Below are positions 10,598-20,640 of a stretch of DNA of 21,231 nt, in pieces. Position numbers and translations under genes: made by a program. The notes under the pieces are model-generated. The model was not told the DNA's origin. It made no database searches and saw nothing but the letters and a program-made list of their open reading frames with translations. Source of the stretch: Mesotaenium endlicherianum (lineage: Eukaryota > Streptophyta > Zygnematophyceae > Zygnematales > Mesotaeniaceae); NCBI GenBank assembly GCA_009602735.1, contig WELA01012282.1, positions 43,325-64,555 of the forward strand. The letters run 5' to 3'. Numbering within the stretch: position 1 is the stretch's first letter; each line of letters opens with the position of its first letter.

Positions 10598-10640
10598 TGC
10601 CTTGTATGAATGTGTAAAATGCCTTGTACGAAGGTGTAGA
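10598..10640. repeat. Two-copy tandem repeat, 22-bp period
   Basis: TGCCTTGTATGAATGTGTA is followed 22 bp later by TGCCTTGTACGAAGGTGTA. It is a simple local duplication in noncoding spacer. Confidence 0.85.
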
Positions 10641-11167
10641 AGTGATGCAGGCTCAGTTTTGGGAAATGATTTCTATAACTCCAACCATAAGACGAAATAT
10701 TGACAATGCACCAAGAGGCAGATGTAGGTTTTGCTTCTAATTGGTGGCATGTTGTTAAATGCCTACGTACATAAAACAGCCATCCATTGTGAATTTAATG
10801 GCATCTTGAATCAGGTGACATTCACCAAGCAGACACTCGCAAGCGCAGTGACCCTCGTCAAGGTAAAGCAGCATCAGTTCTCCAGCCGAGTTCCACATGG
10901 AAGAACACCATGTCCTTTCACCCTCGCTCCTGGATAGGTTTGGAAGCAGATGCAGTTATATCTTCTCCATATCTTGGGATCTGAATCCACTCCAAACCCT
11001 ACGTACACCTGACTGCCTCCTTCTGACTAGAGTCTGAGAGGCTACAAACCTCCTACCTATCCCAAGCTTCATATATTCATCCACACCAAGAGTCACTAAA
11101 AACAGACAACGTGGAACATAATCAAACCCCCAGTCTTTTAGACCTTTGTTCTTCAGCTGGGGCCTAG

Positions 11168-11173
11168 TTTATT
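11168..11173 (-). terminator. Candidate poly(A) signal of the MATE gene
   Basis: AATAAA on the minus strand, about 95 nt downstream of the MATE stop codon at 11270-11268. The spacing fits a plant near-upstream element. There is no transcript evidence. Confidence 0.4.
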
Positions 11174-11267
11174 AGGAGATTGCTTTGTAACTGTACAACA
11201 ATACAAAATCCTAACAAAGATGTAGGTACTTTTGAAGTACCAGTAGACTTATTCCAACCACCTGCAC

Positions 11268-14200
11268 CTAACCTGCAGCCACAGGCTGTTCTCTTACAGA
11301 GTCTGAAGCGGGCGTAGCCGCCACATGCTCAGTTCCAACTGATGTGTCGTCCGTAGTGACAACTTCCTCAAGAGGTGCGGGAAACGGCGAGGGACTTAAG
11401 AAGTCAAAGTGAATCTTGTAGCTGGCAACAACGAGGCGCACAACGTTAAGGCCTGCCTTAGCAGCCCACGCCGACAACAAAGTCTTGAAGTGGTAGTGCG
11501 CCAAACCTAAAAGAACAATAGCCACGGTAACGTCGTCAACACTGGTAAATTTCCATGAAGAAACCTTCTCTTCTGTCGAGCACCGCAAGGTTTCATGATC
11601 AGCTAAGCATAATGAGCATAATGAGAATTTGCCCATGCAAGTTGTGCAAAAAAAAGAGCAGCCTCGAATTATAATGATTGATCACATTGCCAAGAAGCAT
11701 AGAAGCAAAAGCTGGCTCATGACTGATAGATGCTGACTTCTCTAAATAGAAGAACATCTCACTTAAGTGGCCAATAAGGTACTCACTGATGATGGGCAAG
11801 AAGATGACAAAGAAACCAATTGTCAAGCACGTTGCCATGTAAGAAAAGGCTTGTGCGGCGTAGATGATACCATCGTAAACGAAAACCTGCATTCAATCAC
11901 GCCGATCGCTGTTTAAGATGCATGAAACAGCAGCGGCAATAGCGGCACATATAGTATCGCGTACACGCGTAACAAACGATCATCGAGGAGTGAACACACC
12001 AGAAGCAGACTGACACACAGATACATCCGACGGATAAGGTGCAAAAATACGACTATCATCAAGGACAACATAACTTCAGCCAGACATCCTCTTGATGATA
12101 AAGACCACAGGCAGTACAGTCAGACACAGATTGACCTTGTTAAGAACATACAAACTCAGCACGAGTGGGAACCTCATTTTATCTCTCGAATTGAACATGA
12201 TGCACACCCTATACAATGTCATATTGCATGTGAGCACTTTCTTGAAGCAATTCAAAGACCAGACAAACTGGAAGCTTCCACCAAACAGAAAGCCTACACC
12301 CCTGACCAGCTATAAGCGGTAGACAACTAGATGCAGACAAACAGACGATAAGTGCGAGGGATGATGACCAACACTGCATTAAAAATCATATTTGAAAGAG
12401 GAGCGAAACTTCTAAGATTTGCCTTGTTGCGAGATACGTTGGGCGGAGGGGTTGTGTGTATATGTGTGCGTGTGTGTGCATATGCGGGGGCGCCAAGACG
12501 AAAATTCCAAAAGGTCAAGGCAACTTACGATGGCATTGAGGGGCTGGACAATGATGAGCCATGGCCAGACTTGACGCAACATGTCCTTGGTGAGCGGGTC
12601 ATAAGTGAAGAGGCCCATCACATAACCCTCCAGGGCCCAGTATACCAAGCCAATGCACACACCTGCATGGGCAACACCTCAGGCAACACTTAGACTACAG
12701 CAGTTACTGATAGTCGCTATATATGATAGGCTGGTCCCAATAACACAAAAGGACGGCTTAAAGACATCCATCTATATCACTTAAGTGTAGCGGCCAAAAA
12801 ACGCTAAGATTAAGTTCAGCCAGGCACAAGGTACAACGCATGGGCGAGCTTGCCTGCTGTGGTGCCCATAATCAGCACGCGGTTGGTCATGGTCTTCAAG
12901 TCGGCCAGCCATGCGTCGCGCTCCTTGGCCGTGTGGGACTTCTCCATCTTACCGGCCAGGTCGCTACCGACAATGGTGCCAGCTGTCGCGAAGCCGTCTG
13001 CTATGTACACTGTGATCATCCAGAGCTGCATGACCACCTGGTGGGCCGCAACAGCGTGCACGCCCAACGCTGTCACAGACGCCAACACAAGAAAGAAAGA
13101 AGCCTGCACCAGACAACAATCGACAAGCTCAACTGGAGCTGCTTAGTGATATCCTTGTATTTACAACATACGCAGCTCAGCAAAATGGACGTTTTACATA
13201 GACCGGATAAATTTAGCCATTTCAAGAACCGTGACGAGTATCCCCAAGCTCAGGAGAGTCTATGGCTTCAGAATCCAGACCATCCAATGAGCTACTTGTG
13301 ACACACCCATCTTCAAATGCATCACATGTTACCAGAACGGGCAATAGGAATGAATCAGAGATGTCCAGCAGAACCCATAGTTTGAGGAGGAAAGAGAGGG
13401 AACCCACAGGACGAGGGACAGAAGAGGAGAAAGAGGGTAAGACAAAGAGGAGGGAGACGGTAATAAGAAGGGGGGTAGATGCCCCACCTGCACCATGGCA
13501 CTGCGCAGCATGGTACTGAGTCCATCCCATATAAACTTCCAGGTGTTCTCCTCAAGAGCGTGATGAACGAATTCCGAGTCCGAGTCTGAATCATCACCGC
13601 TAAGTTCTCCGTTCACACCATTCTCCTTGTGACCATTGATCTCCCCGTTCACGACTCTCGCTCCAACTTCGGCCTCCTTGTCAGTTAGGAGGGGAGCCTT
13701 AATAGCATCCTTCTCAGTGGTCCACTTGAAACCACCAGAGACTCCCCCACCACTAGCTGCACGAGTGGGGCATTTTCTAAAGACATGGATCTTTCCCTTT
13801 GCCCCATCTGGAGGAAGTGCAAGTATGCAGATGAAGGCAAGAACTGCTGACGTGGAAGAGGCCAGCAGGTTACCAATACCAACACCCTTGATGCCAATGT
13901 CGAAGACATAGAGTGCCACGTAGCTTGCAGTCACGTCAATGACCAGGCGCAAGACTTGAATGCCAGCTACAAGGTACACCCTCTGCGCAACATATTCCAA
14001 AGCTGAAAATCAGCCACAGAGTCCTAGCATTTAGAACTCCTCGCCTTCATGACGCACTATTATTTGGCAACTGTGTTTCTCCCCGAGCACCAAACATACC
14101 CACCCTCTTTTTCTTTCAACTAAATGAGTCGTGCACTAGTAGCTCCTCAGGTTGTTTAAGAACAAAGACATACAGAACCAGGAACAGCATGTAATAGGCG

Positions 14201-15842
14201 TCATACATAATATGTCTCTGTGTTGTACTGAAGATTCTAGCTTAAAAACCCTGACAACAATGAGTATTTCCTGCCAGAAGCACTAGTGAGCTGGGATTGA
14301 ACTCGGGCGATACATAAATAGGTTCTCATCACACGACATCTATTACTAGTGAAGAGCTTATCTTGAGCTCTTTGTGCTGGAAGTTCAATTGCAGCAAGCA
14401 TGAGAACCTGTGTCTGCTAGCCTCCCTTGCATCCACAGCACAGGTACTTAATATCTAGAGTCTATGATCAAGCCTTAAGCAACCCCTTAAAATGATGTCG
14501 TATACATTGCAGCTCCTTCACTTCAACTCATCAAGAATGTGTCCAATAGGTTGAAGAAATGACCTTGTATCCTTGGAGAATGCCTGATGTGCACATAGCA
14601 AGCAACTGAGGTGGCACGCCAAACACTCGCAGAGCAAAATAATGATCTGCAGCAGTTCGGGCCTCTGGAGAATTCTCCAGCAGCTCGAACAGCCACGGCT
14701 TGATTGCCAGAAGAAGAAGTGAAGCTACCACCCCCATTGAGACAGCGCTAATAAGCGCCAGTCGTATCCGAGATCCCACCAGGCTCCATGCTCTGCCTCC
14801 CACCACCTTGCTGACCTGTCATGCTCAAACGATACATAGTCGTCAACTATTATACATTCCAACTCAATATTCAGATGTGCGGCTAAGAACTTCCGCTCAT
14901 CACTGCAACTCCCATGTGACCACAGAAAGAAAGATGATGTCACGTACTGCCATCCAACTAAAGTTGATATTCTCATCTGCAACTGTCATATTCCATAACC
15001 AATGATACGCAACACTCCAAACTAGGATCACCATTCTCGAGTTTGATGCAGATGTGGAAATAAACTCTACAACTCTCAACATTTCTTTGACATTCTTCCT
15101 TTGACAGGCATTGGCACTGATGCTCCTCAACAAAAAAACTATCACTTATATTACATGAGATTGGAGCAGATACACACCTTAGCTGTAACTCCTACCACAA
15201 GGAAGTTGAAAACTACAGTCGCGGCATTGGTGGCAGCTGCAACATACAAACCAAGATCGGATGCAGATATAGCACTTAGCTGGATATAGATTTGAGATAG
15301 CCTGACGAGAGAAGAAGTAACAAGCGGACGAAGCAAAAATAACCCTCCCATATTGATGAGGAGTTCAAACTGCTGACTCATGCAATGAACAGGCGTTCAT
15401 GAGGCGAATGGGTCTGTAACTTGGCAACCACAGCTATGCGTCAACCCAAATTCATGGACGGCATCCACGACCTGATCCTGAACCCAACGCTCACATAAGT
15501 TTCCTACTTTAAACGGGACAAGGAATCGAGTGGATAGGATAGACTTCATCAAAACTGTAAATTCCGTCAAGATTATGCCACTTCTATGATCTCACACTAG
15601 ACCACACCCAAGTCCTTGTGCCTATCTCTCTCAAGAACTCTCCACTGAGCAAGAGGGTCAGGTAACTCACTGGCCACAATTGCCCATGCTGCCACTAATG
15701 ATGTGGCCTTTCTTCCAAGTAATGCCGTCTGGACGGTTATAGCAAGAGGGGCTCCACTTTGGAGTAGAATAGATGGTAGGGCAAGTCGCAAAAGAGACAA
15801 ATAACGGATAGCCACATTATGGCTACCCGTTAAATGGCCCAT
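11268..15842 (-). CDS. MATE efflux transporter, DinF-like (DETOXIFICATION family)
   Basis: Exons run 15842-15671, 15236-15178, 14815-14564, 13982-13488, 13103-12854, 12662-12529, 11886-11787 and 11506-11268 (stop TAG). The phases close to 566 residues from the first usable ATG. Family signals are FNFLVVGVTAKV (exon 2), GVPPQLLAMCTSGILQGYK closing the first bundle (exon 3), GIGNLLASSTSAVLAF (exon 4), AHQVVMQLWMITVYIADGFA (exon 5) and QPLNAIVFVYDGIIYAAQ (exons 6-7). About twelve membrane spans are expected. The protein would export an organic solute or drug by cation antiport; the substrate cannot be told. About 85 residues between the two halves (roughly 220-306) form a hydrophilic loop. Most introns are GT-AG; the one after exon 5 is GC-AG. 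The reading frame stays open upstream of 15842 to about 16013 without an ATG, so an extra 5' exon, perhaps encoding a targeting peptide, cannot be excluded. Confidence 0.93.
12452..12486. repeat. GT-rich simple repeat in a MATE intron
   Basis: An imperfect (GT)n run interrupted by ATAT, GCG and CAT lies in the intron between MATE exons 6 and 7. On the transcribed (minus) strand it reads as an imperfect (CA)n. Confidence 0.8.
12663..12853 (-). other. GC-AG intron of the MATE gene
   Basis: The exon 5 end reads GCAG and the intron begins GCAAGC. The acceptor is CCCATGCAG before GTGTGTGCATTGG. Phase 1 on both sides gives the continuous peptide IMGTTAGVCIGLVYW. CAG|GCAAG is the known strong donor context of GC-AG introns. 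No GT donor nearby gives a matching phase: the in-frame candidate CTT|GTGCCT would be phase 0. Confidence 0.85.
13583..13800 (-). other. Hydrophilic inter-bundle loop of the MATE protein
   Basis: Within MATE exon 4, after the span ending ICILALPP, the chain turns polar. It holds a basic segment (KGKIHVFRKCP), a glycine-rich stretch, KAPLLTDKEAE, an Asn/Gly repeat (VNGEINGHKENGVNGE) and the acidic run GDDSDSDSEF, before entering the second bundle at ENTWKFIWDGL. The acidic serines resemble CK2-type phosphorylation sites (inference). Confidence 0.7.
13983..14563 (-). other. MATE intron 3, with a possible SINE relic
   Basis: This 581-bp intron has donor AAG|GTCATT and acceptor TTGCGCAG|AGG. It contains no coding-like frame. 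On the minus strand, 14303-14293 reads AGTTCAATCCC, matching the Pol III B-box consensus except at its first base, and is followed by AGCTCACTAG. No clear A box was found upstream, so a SINE relic is only a suggestion. Confidence 0.4.
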
Positions 15843-16179
15843 TCGTATCCTATCCACCTTGTTAGATCCCCTGTTTCTTGCCTTGCTATGCCCACTCCAA
15901 CAACTAGAATGAAGAGGAGCAGCTGCTCTCCACACAGCAGCCTTCAGATCCTTCTCAAGTTCCTTGTAGTAGTAACAACACCTCTGAAGTACAACCTGAT
16001 ACCAATAACCACTGCGCGTTCATAGCAGGTTCAAGGAAGTTATGTTCTGCAGCATAGCTCTGTGGAGATGCGTCTTCTGAAACTGTGACCAGATCTACAT
16101 GATCCTTACGTCAATATAAGAAGAGCAAACAGACCTTGAGACGTCTTCAACACTTCTTTCGACGTCAAAGTGGTGAACA
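15843..16179 (-). promoter_or_regulatory. Upstream region of the MATE gene
   Basis: The minus-strand frame of MATE exon 1 stays open from 15842 back to a TGA at about 16013, encoding a polar stretch (YYYKELEKDLKAAVWR) that could be real N-terminus reached by splicing at GGTATCAG|GTTG. Otherwise it is 5' UTR. No TATA box was recognised with confidence. Confidence 0.4.
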
Positions 16180-16820
16180 GTGTTTGCCTGGCATACATAC
16201 TCCGACATGTATACTCCAGCAAAACCAGAGACCTATTATGATGCTACCCAGGAAAGACTGCACTCATGGACAATCACTAGCGTCCTCCATGACCAGAAAG
16301 CAACTGAAATGACAATCCTACAAGAGATACTCGACAAACTGGCTCATCTCACCTCCAACTAGCAAATGAAAAGGTTCGATAGGGAAGTATAAGATGTTGG
16401 CTAAGTAAGGCGATGATTTTACGTCTACCAAGCAGATGTCTCCCACGAATATCAAACAGGCTCGAGATGCACACCTTCAACAACCGGATGATTCCAAATA
16501 TAGCCCAGCAGGTCCTCTACCTGGGCTTTGACGCAATGACAGAGCTGAGAATCCTACGCAAACACACAAGCAGTAACAAAGAGCCTGGATGTTCCAACTC
16601 CGACGATGAAGTTGCTACTGCTTCATGTGATATAGCCCGGAATTAAGTCAACGTCCCTAGGTTTCACTTTCCAAGGTGTCCCGGATTGTATAACTACTCA
16701 GGTTACCAAGACAGAGAACACAAGGATGCCTCAAGATGACCACTTAAAAAGCAATGAAGAAAGAGTCTGTCGGAGTGGAGCCTACGCTCACTATGAAGTA
16801 GACCCTGCCCTGCCCTGGCC
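16180..16820 (+). pseudogene. Coding-like relics on the plus strand, possibly retroelement
   Basis: Three open stretches in different frames have fairly protein-like composition. 16208-16362 reads MYTPAKPETYYDATQERL and onward, ending in a stop. About 16428-16530 begins KQMSPTNIKQARDAHLQQ. About 16634-16823 reads PGIKSTSLGFTFQGVPDC and onward to VDPALPWP and a stop. Stops and frame changes separate them. No family motif is recognisable. The repeat-rich setting suggests decayed retrotransposon coding sequence, but this is a guess. Confidence 0.3.
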
Positions 16821-16823
16821 TTA

Positions 16824-17655
16824 AGTAATTCCACATATCGAGGAGCCATCATGGCTAGGGTGGGCGAGGGCGCATGGATCACGAAGGACCTAGCTAGGAA
16901 GTGCTCGGAATAGCTCGGAAGGTGTGCCGGGCGTCAGGCACCAGGCAAGCTGCCAAGGTGGGGCCAGGGCCCAATGAGGTCGGTAAAAAGCGTAGTAAAG
17001 CCGAGTAAGGCAGGCAGATGGTGTCCGGGTGTTATCTCGTCGTTCAGTGTCGTTCTGAAAAATCGTGAGAATTCGTGTATCGCACGGTGATACCGGCACT
17101 AGTGAAAGACTCATGTTGACTCCCGTGTGCACTCCCATGCATCGAGAAATTTATCTGACTTTCAAATCGACGACTGAAGCCGCTTCATGTGAGCGCCGGT
17201 GATTGAAGACCATTACTTGAAGTGCCTAACATGCTTCCATCAGCTTCAACAAAACGCCAGATGCGAGCAGCTGGGAGCTTGGGTGTATGGTGCTGGATTG
17301 TGCTGGACGACGAACGCGACCGAGGATCATCGCATAAAATATCGATAAAATGTAGAGTTCAGGTAGAGTTGATCGGATCATATGGTTGACAGCTGCACAG
17401 CTTTTACACCTGTCAAGGATAGCACCAGCAAGAGTTACATGCGAGGTGAAGGGAGGTATGAAGGCCCAAGGGAAGGCAGTTGGAGGTCCGTCACAGAACG
17501 TCGTGAGATAAAAAGAGATGGCTGATAAGAGATTTCTATGATATTCCCGGTTATACAATTGTAACGACGACGATATAAAAGTCTTCATTCTAGCTATTAA
17601 GTATCTGCACTTACTACATTGTCTAGCTTCTTAGCTCACGACACATTGAACACGG
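16824..17655 (+). other. CpG-rich, TATA-bearing stretch, possible old LTR
   Basis: This stretch is visibly richer in CpG than its flanks. It has TATAAAAG at about 17574-17581 and, some 75 nt later, ends near TTGAACA, a layout like the promoter and R-U5 part of an LTR. A purine-rich GGCTAGGGTGGGCGAGGG lies at its left end near 16853-16871 and could be a polypurine tract. Neither LTR border nor a target-site duplication could be shown. Confidence 0.25.
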
Positions 17656-17665
17656 TGCTCCGCTT

Positions 17666-17725
17666 TGGCGCAATGGTTTTCCCAACAATTTAGTAGCGAT
17701 TGCCCGGGAAATAAACTTGGACCCC
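17666..17725 (+). other. tRNA-like Pol III A/B boxes, possible SINE or primer-site relic
   Basis: TGGCGCAATGG at 17666-17676 fits the A-box consensus TRGYNNARNNG fully. CTTGGACCCC at 17716-17725 is a degenerate B box at tRNA-like spacing (about 50 nt start to start). The sequence cannot fold as a full tRNA: the acceptor and T stems do not pair. The part GCGATTGCCCGGGAA (17696-17710) also resembles a tRNA-Asp primer site, but its TGG start is missing. Confidence 0.25.
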
Positions 17726-17767
17726 TCCCACTAAAGCAAAAATGTGGGTTTTCAAGGTTACAACATA

Positions 17768-18489
17768 TGTGTAAGGTTATGAAAGTGTAGTTTGTTTCTT
17801 TCTAGTTTTTTACATGCATAGAGTGTGATTTTAGAAGAACTTTGGCCTTTACTTCAAGTCATTTGGACAAGTATTGAGATAGTTATGAATTTTGGAAGTT
17901 TTTAGTGAGTTTTTAATGTCACAGATTCTATTTAGTGACAAGGACAGGTCCAGTGACGAAAATTTTGGTTGGAGTCCAGGAAGTAGGACATTGAAACATG
18001 AGGGTTCCAGAAAGTACGTACAATTACGTAGAGTGCCAAAGTGATTGTGGAATTTCTAGAAACTCCGTGAGGAGTTAGTGGGTTGTGTAGTAGAATATTC
18101 TAGAGTGTGATTGTGTGCGTGTGAGTGTGCTAGCTTGTCCAACTAGGCAAGGTCACCTACATGGAAGGAGCCATAGGAGAAGGTTCTGGAGGTACTTTGC
18201 TAGAGAGGACACTTAAGAGTTAAAGGATAAATGGGAAGCACAAGGAAGTAGAGGGAGCTTATTCCATTCTAGTCTAACCTTCGTATCTTGTACACAACTT
18301 TTCTTAATAAAGTGAGTTCTTTTCCACTCCTCGCTCATGTAACTCTCTCTCTCTTGCAAGGGTGGCACACCACCAGGCCACTCCACCTTGTGTACGCAAC
18401 TAGAAAAGGTCCTCGTGCACGCTTCCACTCGCGGGTGAGGGTGCGTGAGTGTGTGTGGGCGCACTCCCCGCACCCTCTCCCCTTTCACA
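17768..18489 (+). mobile_element. LTR of a plus-strand retrotransposon (5' LTR)
   Basis: The right end is set by the CA at 18488-18489 directly before a primer-binding site. The left end (TGTGTAAGG at 17768) is inferred from similarity to the minus-strand LTR start at 19697. Length is about 720 bp. Inside are a GATAAATGG element near 18225 and AATAAA at 18305-18310, in the order expected for U3-R-U5. At 17861-17901 about 36 of 41 bases match the minus LTR. The five bases before 17768 are ACATA; no partner duplication was found, as expected if the element is truncated. Confidence 0.65.
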
Positions 18490-18501
18490 TGGTATCGGAG
18501 C
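18490..18501 (+). mobile_element. Primer-binding site, initiator tRNA-Met type
   Basis: TGGTATCGGAGC directly follows the LTR end. The plant initiator tRNA-Met 3' end gives TGGTATCAGAGC, so there is one mismatch in twelve. This is the standard priming site of many Ty1/copia and Ty3/gypsy elements and fixes the orientation of the element as plus. Confidence 0.88.
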
Positions 18502-18900
18502 TACCTAGTTGCTTCATTTGGAGGAGGAGCTTTGGTTGGTGATGATTGTAGGAGTGTAGAGAGGGTAGAGAGGAGAGACAAGGATGAATTATTAGTTACT
18601 AAGGGCAGCCATGAAGACGTTGATGCAAGCTAGCATCTCAATCTCTTGAAGGAGGGAGGAGATGGGAAGTGGGAGGTGCTCCAAGAAGTGTTAACTTGGA
18701 TGCAACCAGATTTTTGTACGTCTTCTTTATAGTATAAGAAGGTTGCCCAAGCATGGTAGTGATATATGTAATATAGAGCAACCTTTGCTTGAGTATGGAG
18801 ACATATGAGCATGAAGAAAATCTGGAGTTTACACGGCTGGATTTTTCCTTGAAGATGCAAGCTCTTTGGTGTTAAGCACTTTCTTTGAGGGGGGCTTAGC
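18502..18900. mobile_element. Truncated internal region between two LTRs
   Basis: Short leader-like sequence follows the primer site: a purine-rich stretch at 18545-18590, then no recognisable gag. The plus frame at 18445-18633 (GSYLVASFGGGALVGDD) runs through the primer site and stops. No capsid or CCHC motif is present. Somewhere in this interval the plus-strand element ends and the flank or LTR of the minus-strand element begins; I could not place the junction. Confidence 0.4.
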
Positions 18901-19697
18901 ATAGAGGTGATAGTGGCTAGAAAGGAGTGTGTGCCCATCTTTATTTCAGATGAAAGGGGCAGAGTGCTCTAGTGGAAGCGTAGTGACTCACGAGGAAAGG
19001 AACTAGTTGCAATCATACTAGAGAGTGCGGCGGCATATCACTAACAAAGCTTAGGAAAATTACTTGACATTTTGAGTAGCAAGAAACTGCTCACAAATGA
19101 ACTAGGATGAAAGGCCTTGTCATTACAAACCCTTAGAAATTTACAGAAGTGAAAACTGATGAGAAACAAAGAAGTTATGCCTATTTATAATTTTCTGCCT
19201 AAATGCTCCTCTCGTGGAGGAAGCTACGGATTTTCCTAAGTGTTCGTCAAAGCGTCCCTTCCGGAATATTCGTGAGTGAGCTAGATCAGTCTAATCCGAC
19301 GTGTCGGGCCGAATTGACGTCCACATACATGCATCGACATTACTAGAATATTCTATCTTAGACGCGCTAGGCTAAACCGAAACTTCTAGGTAAATTGACC
19401 TAGTCGGCACCCCGCGTCAGCCGAACTTGCGTGAAAGTTCGAGTTCATTCTAACGGGCCAGATCGCTCGACGCTGTCGGTCAATCCGACGGTCGCGCTCA
19501 CCGCGAATTAAGGACAGTCGTCAACCGACCTCAAAACTAATTAAACTTCGGAAATCCATAACTCTCTCAATACTTGACCAAATTCGATGAACTTTATATC
19601 AAAATGACCACAAAAATGCACTCTACACGACTTTGTAATCAAAACATACTTTCATGAAACTCAAAAATGCACTTTATATACCTATGACCTTACATCA
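18900..19697 (-). mobile_element. 3' LTR of the minus-strand chromovirus
   Basis: On the minus strand the LTR starts TGATGTAAGG at 19697, directly after a polypurine tract. It carries a strong TATAAATAGG promoter element near 19190 and AATAAAG at 18947-18941. The start is firm. The far end is not: no clear CA plus target duplication was found, so 18900 is approximate. CpG content is high around 19240-19500, with many YGAC/GTCG motifs. Confidence 0.75.
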
Positions 19698-20640
19698 TCC
19701 CCCTCCTCAAGATGCGACGTCCTCGACGCATTCTGCAGATAACGTCTCAACTTACTCTTACAATGAGTCAAGTTGGCCTCTGGCTCCCAAGTATTGTCAT
19801 CCGCATGGTAGCCTTTCCACTTGACCAGATACTCTTGGACAAATCGTTGACCTCGCTTGACTCGTCGATCGCCGAAAATCGCCTCCACTTCATACTCCAG
19901 TACATCATCGATCTCAACCAGTGGTGGCGGTGTAGGTAGTCGTCCTGGATGTCCTTCATTCGGGTCAACGTATGGCCGCAAAAAACTGACATGGAACACA
20001 TCATGGATACGCCAGCCTGAAGGAAGTTCCAACTTGTAGGCCACTGGATCCACCTGCTTGAGCACTACAAAGGGACCTGTCAACCGTGCCCGCAGTTTCC
20101 TCTTGCCTGTGAAAGGTAGGTTCTCTGTTGACAAGAGTACTTTGTCGCCCACATGGAATGTCACTTTCCTCCTGTGCCTGTTAGCATGCTTGACCTGCTC
20201 TTCCTGTGCCTTCCGAATACACGTCTTCGCCATATCCCAAGTCTTGGCCATCTGCTCCATAAAAGCTTGTGTAGTAGGAACCTGAGTCTCCTTGGCATTC
20301 TTCAACAAAGTGTTCCCTGAATGATATACTTCTCTCCCATAAACCATAGCGAATGGTGACTGCTTGGTCCATCCCTGCATGCTGTTGTTGTAGGCAAACT
20401 CCAATCCTGGCAACTTCTTGTCCCACTCTAAAGGGTCCTCCATAGTAGAACCCCTGAGCACCTCTTGCAGAGTTCTGTTGAGCCTCTCACTCTGCCCGTC
20501 TGTCTGAGGGTGATAAGAAGTGCTCATACTGAGCTTGGTCCCCATCAAAGTAAACAATGACCACCAAAAGTTGCTAGTAAACCTTGGATCCCGATCTGAA
20601 ACAATCACCTTCGGCAACCCATGTTGAAATGAATCGACTT
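19682..20640 (-). pseudogene. pol: Ty3/gypsy chromovirus pol, 3' part: integrase, GPY/F, chromodomain
   Basis: The frame is open from just after an in-frame TAA at 20641-20639 to a TAG at 19684-19682. Counting from the LPKVIVSD leucine as residue 1: the integrase core shows the second catalytic Asp in SDRDPRF (about residue 10) and the Glu in HPQTDGQSERLNR (44). A GPY/F module is at 181-214 (LTGPFVVLKQ, DVFHVSFLRPYV). A chromodomain spans 240-296 with EYLVKWKGY and NTWEPEANL. Reverse transcriptase, RNase H, the integrase zinc finger and the first catalytic Asp are missing, so the copy is 5'-truncated and cannot work alone. What remains has no stop or frameshift, which suggests a fairly recent insertion. 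The chromodomain in this family guides insertion into heterochromatin. Confidence 0.95.
19698..19708 (-). mobile_element. Polypurine tract of the minus-strand element
   Basis: GAGGAGGGGGA on the minus strand lies directly before the TG that starts the 3' LTR. It would prime plus-strand DNA synthesis. It is also translated, since the pol frame reads EEGDDVRS through it and stops 14-16 nt inside the LTR. Confidence 0.85.

Larger units (their letters stand above)
9459..11267. other. Convergent intergenic spacer, no gene seen
   Basis: About 1.8 kb lies between the stop of the plus-strand anchored-protein gene and the stop of the minus-strand MATE gene, so it should hold two 3' UTRs facing each other. 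It is AT-rich. ORFs of 60-95 codons exist but look random. Two small tandem duplications are annotated separately. A minus-strand AATAAA at 11173-11168, about 95 nt past the MATE stop, is the best candidate poly(A) signal. Confidence 0.7.

Noticed and set aside
12840..13301. 153-codon plus-strand open frame
   Set aside because: It is antisense to MATE exon 5, whose minus-strand frame has clear MATE motifs.
15178..15381. Longer MATE exon 2 including the open frame upstream of 15236
   Set aside because: The frame is open, but the strong donor A|GTGAGT at 15671/15670 and the acceptor TTGCAG|CT at 15236 match in phase and give a normal transmembrane segment. The extra sequence would add a polar stretch before TM2 that the family lacks.
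16890..17138. 82-codon minus-strand open frame
   Set aside because: No motif, no splice context, and it lies in CpG-rich repeat-like sequence.
17696..17715. tRNA-Asp primer-binding site for an Athila/Tat-like element
   Set aside because: GCGATTGCCCGGGAA resembles the tRNA-Asp site, but the essential TGG start and an adjacent LTR-ending CA are absent.
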